5,031 bases of DNA from Bryobacterales bacterium. Its GTDB lineage: Bacteria > Acidobacteriota > Terriglobia > Bryobacterales > Bryobacteraceae. Below the pieces are notes generated by a model. That model was not told where the DNA came from. It made no database searches and saw only the letters and a program-made list of their open reading frames with translations. Positions 1 through 5,031 of this stretch are shown piece by piece. Both the position numbers and the translations under genes were made by a program. Positions within the stretch are counted from its first letter, which is position 1. Every line of letters starts with the position of its first letter. The stretch lies in contig PKZC01000373.1 of NCBI GenBank assembly GCA_003132905.1, positions 27,052 to 32,082 on the forward strand, in the 5' to 3' direction.

Positions 1-2075
1 ACAAGCGCGCCGACATCTGGGCGTTCGGAGTGATCCTTTACGAGATGCTCACTGGCCGGAGCCTGTTTCGAAGGCCAACCGTGGCGGATACGCTGGTTGC
101 CGTATCGACCAAAGACCCCGATTGGGATCTTGTTCCGCTGAAAGCTCGCCGTCTTCTGCGGCGCTGTCTGGAACGCGACCCGAAGCGCCGGTTGCGCGAC
201 ATCGGCGAGTTCCCCTTTCTGATCGAAGAGACGCCGGCCGAGAGTGCGCGCGTTTCTCGTCGAATATTACTCTGGGCTCTCGCCGCAATTCTCGCCTTGG
301 CAGCTGCACTGCTCGCCTGGGCTCCGTGGCGAAGCGGCCTCAACGCGCTCCTGGCCGCGCGAGGTGCGCCTCTTGTTCTTATACCCGTTGACCTGGGATC
401 TGGGGTCTCGTTGTTCGCCGATAACGGCCCCGCCCTTGCGATTTCGCCGGATGCCACACGCATCGTGTATTCTTCGCGCGACGCCCAGGGAAAGGTTCTG
501 CTGTATTGGCGCAGACTCGATCAATCCTCGGTTAACGCGCTCCCCGGGACTGAGTCCGCTTTCGATCCATTCTTTTCGCCCGACGGCAAACACGTCGCGT
601 TTTTCGCCGATGGGAGGCTCAAGAGAGTTGAACTGGAGTCGGGAAGCATCACCGATCTTGCCAATGCCGTGAACCCCGCCGGAGGTAGTTGGGGCGAGGA
701 CGGCAGGATCGTTTTCCATCGAGCTCCCACTCTGGACTTGTGGACCGTGCCCGCTAACGGAGGGGAGCTCAGTCAGATTGCAAGGGACCCGGAACTGAGG
801 GCTGGCCGCTACTGGCCCCAGGTTCTGCCGGGAGGACAGGCGATCCTGTTCACGCGCACAAGGCTTGGGGCCACAGGAGCCAACATTGGCAGCGCGCGTA
901 TTGAAGCGATGGCCTTCAAGGACGGGCGGCAGCGCGTTCTGGTGGAAGGAGCCACCTTTGGCCGCTATGCCGCGAGCGGGCATCTACTTTACCTCAGGCG
1001 TGGAACCGTTTTCGCCCGCGCGTTCGATGCCACACGCCTCGAAGTGACCGGGCCGGAGGTGCCGGTCCTGAATGGCGTAGAATATTCCAGCTACGATGGA
1101 GCCGCCCAATTCGAATTCTCCAGGAATGGGACTCTGGTGTATCGGGCCAGCCGCCCGGGAACCGATCTTAAGACGGTCCAGTGGATGGACAGCGACGGGC
1201 GCTTGGAACCGCTGCTGGCAACGCCGGGAGATTACCGGTCACTGCAACTCTCACCGGATGGGCGGCGTCTGGCACTGTCGATAGCGGACGGGAAGACGGG
1301 CGACGTCTATGTCCAGGAAATCCAGAAGGGCCAACAACCGACTCGCCTGACGGTGGACTCCGGCATGGTGGATTCCCCACTGATCTGGAGCCGGGATGGC
1401 CGCTACATCTTTTTTCGGGTAGCCGAGGATACCTGGTGGGTCCCCTCGGACCGGGCCTCCCAGCCGAAGCAACTAGTAAGCGGGTTTGTCGTTTCGGGAA
1501 TAACGACGGATGGAACCAAACTTATGGTGGTGACCAGGACGCCGAAGACCAGAGGCGACGCTTGGCTGCTGCCCATTACAGAAGACTCCAGCGGACCACG
1601 GGGCGGACAACCGGTGCCTCTGCTAAACGGACCGTCTAGCGAAGCCGCCTTGGATAGCTCTCCCGATAGCCGTTGGATTCCATACGCGTCCGATGAAACC
1701 GGGCTCCCGGAGGTGTATGTCATTGCGTCCTCCGATCCCAGCCTGAAGTGGCCGATCTCGCGGGATAGCGGAGTGGCCACCTTCTGGTCGCGAACGTCCA
1801 TGGACCTGTTCTATTGCACGTTCTTCTCACCGGTTCGGATAATGGTAGCTCCTTACACGGTGGAAGGCGGACGGTTCCGTCCGGGACAGCCTCGCCCATG
1901 GTCTCAGCGAGCCATTCCGGCGCGGGCAGGTCTGGGAGCCGAGATCATGAGCGTTGCGCCGGACGGGAAGCGCTTTGCTGTGCTGATGCCGGCAGAGGAA
2001 TCCTTCAGCAACCGCGTCGTGTTTGTGACGAATTTCTTCGATGAGATTCGCCGGCGACTCGCGGAAGCGAAGTAA
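1..2075 (+). CDS. Transmembrane Ser/Thr protein kinase with C-terminal PD40/TolB-like beta-propeller (5'-partial)
   Basis: The 5' end is cut by the window. The frame is open from codon 3-5, and the GTG at 30 is an internal valine, not a start. The first residues (KRADIWAFGVILYEMLTG) are kinase subdomain IX. Subdomains X-XI follow, ending in RCLERDPKRRLRDIGE with the conserved Arg near window residue 62. The N-lobe, the catalytic HRD-type loop and the DFG motif lie upstream and cannot be checked. A single hydrophobic helix (RRILLWALAAILALAAALLAW, about residues 87-106) follows the kinase, so the remaining ~580 residues should be extracytoplasmic. They carry repeated propeller-blade motifs of PD40/WD40-like type: AISPDATRIVYSS, FFSPDGKHVAFF, QLSPDGRRLALS, IWSRDGRYIFF, SSPDSRWIPYAS and SVAPDGKRFAVL. 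In this family the kinase phosphorylates cytoplasmic targets. The propeller is presumed to bind ligand or protein outside the membrane, which is an inference. The in-window part is 690 aa. This architecture is abundant in Acidobacteriota. The gene runs convergently into the anti-sigma gene. Confidence 0.95.
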   Translation, partial: KRADIWAFGVILYEMLTGRSLFRRPTVADTLVAVSTKDPDWDLVPLKARRLLRRCLERDPKRRLRDIGEFPFLIEETPAESARVSRRILLWALAAILALAAALLAWAPWRSGLNALLAARGAPLVLIPVDLGSGVSLFADNGPALAISPDATRIVYSSRDAQGKVLLYWRRLDQSSVNALPGTESAFDPFFSPDGKHVAFFADGRLKRVELESGSITDLANAVNPAGGSWGEDGRIVFHRAPTLDLWTVPANGGELSQIARDPELRAGRYWPQVLPGGQAILFTRTRLGATGANIGSARIEAMAFKDGRQRVLVEGATFGRYAASGHLLYLRRGTVFARAFDATRLEVTGPEVPVLNGVEYSSYDGAAQFEFSRNGTLVYRASRPGTDLKTVQWMDSDGRLEPLLATPGDYRSLQLSPDGRRLALSIADGKTGDVYVQEIQKGQQPTRLTVDSGMVDSPLIWSRDGRYIFFRVAEDTWWVPSDRASQPKQLVSGFVVSGITTDGTKLMVVTRTPKTRGDAWLLPITEDSSGPRGGQPVPLLNGPSSEAALDSSPDSRWIPYASDETGLPEVYVIASSDPSLKWPISRDSGVATFWSRTSMDLFYCTFFSPVRIMVAPYTVEGGRFRPGQPRPWSQRAIPARAGLGAEIMSVAPDGKRFAVLMPAEESFSNRVVFVTNFFDEIRRRLAEAK

Positions 2076-2100
2076 CTGCGCTCACGAGAGTTCTCATCGG

Positions 2101-2115
2101 GCCGGGCGTTCCGGC
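2101..2115. terminator. Small GC hairpin in the convergent gap, possible bidirectional terminator
   Basis: The 44-bp gap between the convergent kinase and anti-sigma stop codons contains a 5-bp stem (GCCGG/CCGGC) with a 5-nt loop, GCGTT. There is no T-run on either side, so it is not a classical intrinsic terminator. The position suits a shared transcript end, but the stem is short and could be chance in GC-rich DNA. Confidence 0.25.
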
Positions 2116-2119
2116 AGCG

Positions 2120-2881
2120 TTAGTTCTGGCGAGGCCGGCTGCTGTTGAAATACTTCTTATAAGCCGCGATCCAATTCGTGGCGATGTCATGTTGCGCGGT
2201 GGCCAAGTCCAGTTGGCCATCGCAAACCATCTGGTGCAGCCGTTGCTCCAACGCGTCTTTTACCCGGGCGTTCCACACGGTGCTCGAATAAGGCTGCGGC
2301 CACAAATTCCGGATATCGCTGGCGCCGCCCAACTCCGGCGTGATGAGATAGTCCACTTCATAGGCATCCAGCTGGGCGTTCCGAATGCCATATTCCTCAA
2401 ACACTCGCCGCTGCAGCGCCACCGGAACAACCAACGCTTGATTGCCCGAGACGGCGCAAACATCCGACTTCATCACGGGACGCACCACTCCCGGCGTCAG
2501 TTGCGGCCGCGGCACGGACGCTGTGTTGGGGCGTGGTACGAGATAGAGAACCAAAGCAATCGCCACCCCACCCAGCGTTAGACCGAGCGCCGCTTGCGCC
2601 AGCACCAGGCGTCGGGGCGCAGCCGATTGCCGCGCATTCTCTGCCAGCAGCACCTTGAGCAGCGCGCGCGGACCAGCGGCCGGCGGTATTTTCGAATCGA
2701 ATTCCTGCTGACGGGAATGAACAAAATCGGCGATTGCTGTTTCCAGTTCCTGGCGGCGCGTACGGCATTTCCAGCACGTGTCAAGATGGGCATGAACCAG
2801 CTTCTCGTCATACCCTGTCAGCTCGTTCTCTATTTCCAGGAGCAATTGTTGGTCGGAAAGATGCGAATCTTCATACTTCAT
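2120..2881 (-). CDS. Membrane-bound zinc-finger anti-sigma factor with HNH-like extracytoplasmic domain
   Basis: This is a protein of 253 aa starting at the ATG at 2881 (MKYEDSHLSD). The frame stays open upstream into the sigma gene, but this start is preferred because an SD-like GGTGA lies 5 nt before it and the downstream residues begin the conserved anti-sigma fold. The N-terminal zinc-finger anti-sigma domain (about 1-60) shows HLDTCWKC, an HxxxCxxC motif with H32, C36 and C39. A helix at about 92-115 (LVLAQAALGLTLGGVAIALVLYLV) spans the membrane. By family logic it sequesters the sigma factor encoded just upstream at the membrane. The C-terminal domain (about 128-247) has YEVDYLITPELGG, DIRNLWPQPY, WNARVKDALE and a C-terminal IATNWIAAYKKYF. 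It resembles a small family whose members usually read DHL at the position that is DYL here, an HNH-endonuclease-like motif. The missing His and the location outside the cytoplasm argue for a sensory or structural role instead of nuclease activity. The anti-sigma role is well supported, the C-domain assignment less so. Confidence 0.88.
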   Translation of the reverse strand: MKYEDSHLSDQQLLLEIENELTGYDEKLVHAHLDTCWKCRTRRQELETAIADFVHSRQQEFDSKIPPAAGPRALLKVLLAENARQSAAPRRLVLAQAALGLTLGGVAIALVLYLVPRPNTASVPRPQLTPGVVRPVMKSDVCAVSGNQALVVPVALQRRVFEEYGIRNAQLDAYEVDYLITPELGGASDIRNLWPQPYSSTVWNARVKDALEQRLHQMVCDGQLDLATAQHDIATNWIAAYKKYFNSSRPRQN

Positions 2882-2886
2882 AAGTG

Positions 2887-2891
2887 TCACC
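2887..2891 (-). promoter_or_regulatory. SD-like GGTGA for the anti-sigma gene, overlapping the sigma stop codon
   Basis: On the minus strand GGTGA ends 5 nt before the anti-sigma ATG, and its TGA is the sigma factor stop codon. This decides the anti-sigma start over the longer open frame. It suggests translational coupling, so that sigma and anti-sigma are made in a fixed ratio. The match to the SD consensus is moderate. Confidence 0.5.
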
Positions 2892-3459
2892 GTTCGGCTG
2901 AGCGCGCGATGCGTGCAAGAGATCGGGCGAGCGAAAGGGATACGGCGCCGAGCGACATATCGAGAATCCCGGCGATCTCCCGATAGCGCAAACCTTCGGC
3001 CCGCAGAAAAAGACACCGGCGATCCTGTTCCGGCAGGGCTTGGATAACTGCCAGCAGACGCCGTTGGGTTTGACTTCTCACCATCTGATCTTCCGGGTTA
3101 GGGCCCGGCTCAATCGCTAAATCGCCGACACCGGGCTCGGCCCGTGCCTCCAAATCCCGCCGAGTCCGGTGGCGCCGCTTCAACGCCAAATTGTGAGCTA
3201 CTCGAAACAACCACCCGCGGAGGTTCTCGCGGGATTTGCCGCGATCGAGGTGCTGAAACAGCGAGAGGAAAACCTCCTGGAGAACTTCCTCGCCGTCCGG
3301 AAGCGCAAGCCCGAAGCTCGCGAGATAGCGAAGCAAAGGCTCCCTGAGCTCGTCGAAGAGCGCGACTACTTCCTTCTGCAGCCGCTCGCGGCTATCACCG
3401 GCCTCCGCCGTGGTTGTGGCTCGCAAAACCGGCAATATGGTGGAGTCTTGAGACGACAT
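2887..3459 (-). CDS. ECF-type RNA polymerase sigma factor (sigma-70 family, RpoE-like)
   Basis: This is a 190-aa protein, a normal length for an extracytoplasmic-function sigma factor. Region 2 (about 31-100) contains VVALFDELREPLLRYLASFG, the acidic EEVLQEVFLSLFQHL core helix and NLRGWLFRVAHNLALKRRHR, the -10 recognition part. A linker with PNPEDQMV precedes region 4 (about 132-186). There ALPEQDRRCLFLRAEGLRYREIAGILDMSLGAVSLSLARSLARI forms the helix-turn-helix that reads the -35 element. The ATG at 3459 is the only reasonable start, with an SD-like GTGGA (3472-3468) 8 nt upstream. The anti-sigma gene follows 5 nt after the stop, so the two form one operon and a cognate pair. No convincing ECF-type -35/-10 pair for autoregulation was found in the 105 bp upstream. 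A lone TATAGT at 3476-3471 is too close to the start to trust. Regulon and signal cannot be read from the sequence. Confidence 0.94.
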   Translation of the reverse strand: MSSQDSTILPVLRATTTAEAGDSRERLQKEVVALFDELREPLLRYLASFGLALPDGEEVLQEVFLSLFQHLDRGKSRENLRGWLFRVAHNLALKRRHRTRRDLEARAEPGVGDLAIEPGPNPEDQMVRSQTQRRLLAVIQALPEQDRRCLFLRAEGLRYREIAGILDMSLGAVSLSLARSLARIARSAER

Positions 3460-3564
3460 GCGATGAATCCACTATATTGCATATTCCGCGATCCGTCCTC
3501 TTGTTCAGGCTTTCTCTGCCGTCAGGGCGCTGATAGGTCAGTTTGCTGATTCTCCTTGATATAG

Positions 3565-4081
3565 GACAGCCAGTACAACCTGAGCCAGCTTCAGCCGTTC
3601 TATAGCCGCAACAAGTACGTGGGGCTCTTCGTCCAGGATAGCTGGCGCCTGAAGAAGAATCTCATGCTGAATTATGGACTGCGCTGGGACCGCATCGAGC
3701 CGTGGTATGAAAAATACAATCAGATCGCCACGTTCGCGCCGGGCCGGCTCCCTCAATCTGAATCGCAATCCTCGAAACGGCGCCTCGTATTTCAATGCCG
3801 GACTCTTCAGCGAGAACGCGCTGGGAACTCCGGGCAACGCGTCGCGGCGTTATTTCCATGGTCCCGGAATGGAGAACTTCGATATCGCGCTTCTCAAAAA
3901 CCTGCGCCTTGCCGAATCGAAGTCGCTCCAGTTTCGCATCGAGGCCTTTAACGTCTTCAACCATGCTCAATTCTTTGGACCGCAAGCTGTCGACGGCAAC
4001 ATCAGCAGCTCAACTTTCGGCCAAGTGGTTAGCGCTGCGGCTCCCCGGTTGCTTCAGGCCGGCGCGAAATTCATATTCTGA
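3565..4081 (+). pseudogene. TonB-dependent receptor (Oar/CarboxypepD_reg-like) remnant, 5'-truncated with internal deletion and frameshift
   Basis: Two pieces of one receptor lie in different frames. The first, after a TAG at 3562-3564, reads SQYNLSQLQPFYSRNKYVG, then LFVQDSWRLKKNLMLNYGLRWDR and ends near YNQIATFAPG at 3744. This is the mid-barrel 'QDSWR...LNYGLRWD' region of the outer-membrane receptors common in Acidobacteriota. From about 3746, shifted by +1, it continues LNLNRNPRNGASYFNAGLFS and runs through FDIALLKNLRL and FRIEAFNVFNHAQFFG to a final KFIF and TGA. That is the true barrel C-terminus, with the terminal Phe needed for outer-membrane insertion. In intact relatives (from memory) several hundred residues separate these two parts, and full length is about 1000-1200 aa. 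The signal peptide, N-terminal regulatory domain, plug and most strands are absent, and no start codon with an RBS is present. Only about 170 residues survive, so the remnant cannot make a receptor. The conserved 3' part suggests recent decay. A mis-assembly collapsing a repeated gene family is the main alternative. Confidence 0.85.
4049..4079 (+). promoter_or_regulatory. Weak sigma-70-like promoter candidate for the hydrolase gene
   Basis: TTGCTT (4049-4054) and TATTCT (4074-4079) are separated by 19 bp, placing a start of transcription around 4086. The spacing is long and the match partial. It is offered because only 28 bp separate the receptor remnant's stop from the hydrolase start, so a promoter must sit inside the remnant or further upstream. 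Confidence 0.2.
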
Positions 4082-4082
4082 G

Positions 4083-4092
4083 AGTGTACACT
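4083..4092. repeat. Perfect 10-bp palindrome AGTGTACACT in the hydrolase leader
   Basis: AGTGTACACT is identical on both strands and lies immediately before the SD-like TGAGGA (4092-4097) of the hydrolase gene. Its place between the likely transcription start and the ribosome binding site would suit an operator. A palindrome of this length is expected a few times by chance in 5 kb, so only its location gives it weight. Confidence 0.3.
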
Positions 4093-4109
4093 GAGGATTC
4101 CGCGCGATT

Positions 4110-4742
4110 ATGATCCACGAAATCCTGCCGGTCGGCATACTGCAATGCAATTGCTCCATCTTCGGCGACGAGCAATCACGCGAAGCTGTGGTCATCGATC
4201 CGGGAGACGAGATCGGCCAAATCCTGGGCGTTTTAGCGAAACACAAGCTGCGCGTGAAGGCCATCATTATTACGCACGCGCACATCGATCATATCGGCGG
4301 CGCTCAAAAGCTGAAAGCAGCCACCGGCGCGCCGGTGTACATGAACGCCAAGGATCAGGAGCTTTACGATCACCTGGACATGCAGGCCGGATGGCTGGGG
4401 ATGCCGGCGCCGGAGCGGACTGAAATCGACGTTGCGGCACGCGAGGGCGATACCGTCAAGCTCGGACCCGCGGAGTTCCACATTCTGGACACTCCCGGCC
4501 ACACGCAAGGCAGCATCAGCTTATGGATTCCGGCCGAGGGCAAACTGATCGCGGGCGACACGTTGTTTATGGATAGCATCGGCCGCACGGATCTGCCGGG
4601 CGGCGACTATGAGCAGATTCTGCGGTCGATTCACGCGAAGCTGTTGCCGCTGGATGACGGAACGGTGGTTATTCCAGGTCACGGCCCGAACACGACCATC
4701 GGGCGCGAGCGGGCGAGAAATCCGTTTCTGAAAGGGCTTTAG
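4110..4742 (+). CDS. Metallo-beta-lactamase-fold hydrolase, glyoxalase II / YcbL (GloC)-like
   Basis: This is a complete 210-aa protein. The metal site is intact: THAHIDH gives H56, H58, D60 and H61, with H131 in TPGHTQGS, D150 in IAGDTLF and H191 in IPGHGPNTT. These ligands form the binuclear site of the family. The short length and the GRTDLPGGDYEQIL and IGRERARNPFL segments match the YcbL/GloC group of type II glyoxalases, which hydrolyse S-lactoylglutathione or related thioesters in the cytosol. Acidobacteria may use another thiol, so the substrate is uncertain. There is no signal peptide, and the extra substrate-binding C-terminal domain of classical glyoxalase II is absent. The ATG at 4110 is preceded by TGAGGA (4092-4097), with a rather long 12-nt spacer. 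The gene starts 28 bp after the receptor remnant, and a small ORF follows 9 bp after its stop, probably in the same transcript. A persulfide dioxygenase or another MBL hydrolase is possible, but the motif set fits glyoxalase II best. Confidence 0.9.
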   Translation: MIHEILPVGILQCNCSIFGDEQSREAVVIDPGDEIGQILGVLAKHKLRVKAIIITHAHIDHIGGAQKLKAATGAPVYMNAKDQELYDHLDMQAGWLGMPAPERTEIDVAAREGDTVKLGPAEFHILDTPGHTQGSISLWIPAEGKLIAGDTLFMDSIGRTDLPGGDYEQILRSIHAKLLPLDDGTVVIPGHGPNTTIGRERARNPFLKGL

Positions 4743-4751
4743 CGGCAGAAT

Positions 4752-4949
4752 ATGAGACAGATCGACAAGAGTCGCGAGATCAATCGTCGGCGCCTGCTCG
4801 AAGTCTTCAAGAGCGAGGAGCCTATTTGGAAGGATGAGGATCACCCTGAACTGAAGGATGGCGCCGCTGAATGGGTGCGCAAGATGCGGTCTGAGTCCGA
4901 AGCGCGTTTCGAGAGGATCCAACAGCTCCGCGATCGTGAGAATCCATGA
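4752..4949 (+). CDS. Small highly charged hypothetical protein
   Basis: This is a 65-aa ORF starting 9 bp after the hydrolase stop. I do not recognise a named family. It is rich in Arg, Lys, Glu and Asp and looks largely helical: an N-terminal helix (KSREINRRRLLEVFKSEE), a loop with WKDEDHPELKDG, and a C-terminal amphipathic helix (AAEWVRKMRSESEARFERIQQL). There is no signal peptide or membrane segment, so it is probably cytosolic. No good SD lies before the ATG, only a weak GCGGCAG, so translation may depend on coupling to the hydrolase gene. Its third-position GC and the conserved-looking WKDEDHPEL block support a real gene. Size and charge recall type II antitoxins, but no toxin gene follows: the DNA after the stop runs into a dispersed repeat. 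Function is unknown. Confidence 0.65.
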   Translation: MRQIDKSREINRRRLLEVFKSEEPIWKDEDHPELKDGAAEWVRKMRSESEARFERIQQLRDRENP

Positions 4950-4965
4950 AGGAATCGCCAAAGGC

Positions 4966-4997
4966 ACCGTCTCCCTCACGGTCGCGGTTCTGTAACA
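4966..4997. repeat. Dispersed intergenic repeat copy (LPHGRGSVT-type)
   Basis: The stretch contains CTCCCTCACGGTCGCGG followed by TTCTGTAAC. From 4971 one frame reads LPHGRGSVT, another reads SLTVAVL then stop, and the reverse strand reads NRDREG. These peptides recur in many doubtful ORFs of Solibacter-type acidobacterial genomes (from memory, not searched), which marks a multicopy intergenic element. The 5' end forms a 5-bp stem, ACCGT (4966-4970) with ACGGT (4978-4982), around a 7-nt loop, like REP elements. No other copy occurs in this window. The exact limits are uncertain, and it may begin just after the small gene's stop at 4949. Confidence 0.6.
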
Positions 4998-5031
4998 CTC
5001 GCTAAGCACGAGACATTCTTTCCGAACCGCG

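Noticed and set aside
267..983. 238-codon open frame on the minus strand inside the kinase-propeller gene
   Set aside because: It is antisense to a clearly conserved protein. Its composition (Arg, Pro, Ser, Gly rich) is typical of the shadow of a GC-rich gene, and no domain is recognisable.
449..1038. 12-bp direct repeat GATGCCACACGC within the kinase-propeller gene
   Set aside because: Both copies encode DATR in the same frame in blade-like contexts. Only two short copies exist, so this is coding similarity or chance.
2882..3016. Extended N-terminus (45 extra residues) for the anti-sigma protein
   Set aside because: The extension overlaps the sigma coding sequence, is Arg-rich and unlike the family. 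The ATG at 2881 has an SD and begins the anti-sigma domain.
3460..3564. AT-richer 105-bp divergent intergenic region with TATAGT and paired GCTGAT hexamers
   Set aside because: No -35 element at a usable distance goes with TATAGT, and the hexamer repeat is expected by chance. It probably holds the sigma promoter, but no site can be named.
4946..5005. 19-codon ORF whose ATG overlaps the TGA of the 65-aa gene (ATGA), resembling coupled toxin-antitoxin gene order
   Set aside because: Most of it is translated repeat sequence (the third frame of the LPHGRGSVT element), it resembles no toxin, and it is too short to support.
4521..5009. 162-codon minus-strand frame across the hydrolase end, the small gene and the repeat
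   Set aside because: It overlaps two better-supported plus-strand genes, and its first residues are translated repeat. No family motif is visible.

Overview
The window looks like chromosomal DNA from a member of the Acidobacteriota, most likely the Solibacter/Bryobacter lineage (Bryobacteraceae-like). This is inferred from protein style, not from a search. Four things point that way: a Ser/Thr kinase fused through one membrane segment to a PD40/TolB-like propeller, an ECF sigma factor of the 'EVVALF..LLRYL' type with a zinc-finger anti-sigma partner, a fragment of an Oar/carboxypeptidase-regulatory-like TonB-dependent receptor, and a short intergenic repeat that reads LPHGRGSVT in one frame. 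The DNA is GC-rich throughout. No tRNA, rRNA, CRISPR array, transposase or prophage gene is visible.

Layout from left to right. Positions 1-2075 (+) hold the C-terminal part of a kinase-propeller protein whose N-terminus lies outside the window. A 44-bp convergent gap with a small GC-rich hairpin follows. On the minus strand is a two-gene unit: an ECF sigma factor (3459-2887), then 5 bp downstream a membrane-bound anti-sigma factor (2881-2120). The anti-sigma carries a zinc-finger HxxxCxxC motif, one transmembrane helix and an extracytoplasmic domain that resembles an HNH-nuclease-like family with the key histidine replaced. Upstream of the sigma gene, divergently oriented, lies a wrecked TonB-dependent receptor (about 3565-4081, +). 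It has lost its N-terminal part, has a large internal deletion, and changes reading frame at the deletion point. Next come an intact glyoxalase-II/YcbL-like metallo-beta-lactamase-fold hydrolase (4110-4742, +) and a small charged protein of 65 aa (4752-4949, +), probably co-transcribed. The window closes with an intergenic stretch holding one copy of the LPHGRGSVT-type repeat.

Together the left two thirds are signal-transduction genes: a transmembrane kinase with an extracytoplasmic propeller, and a sigma/anti-sigma switch. The right third is a housekeeping-type hydrolase beside a receptor relic. The most interesting item is the extracytoplasmic domain of the anti-sigma factor, which looks like a nuclease-fold module reused as a probable sensor. 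No wholly new multi-gene system is evident.
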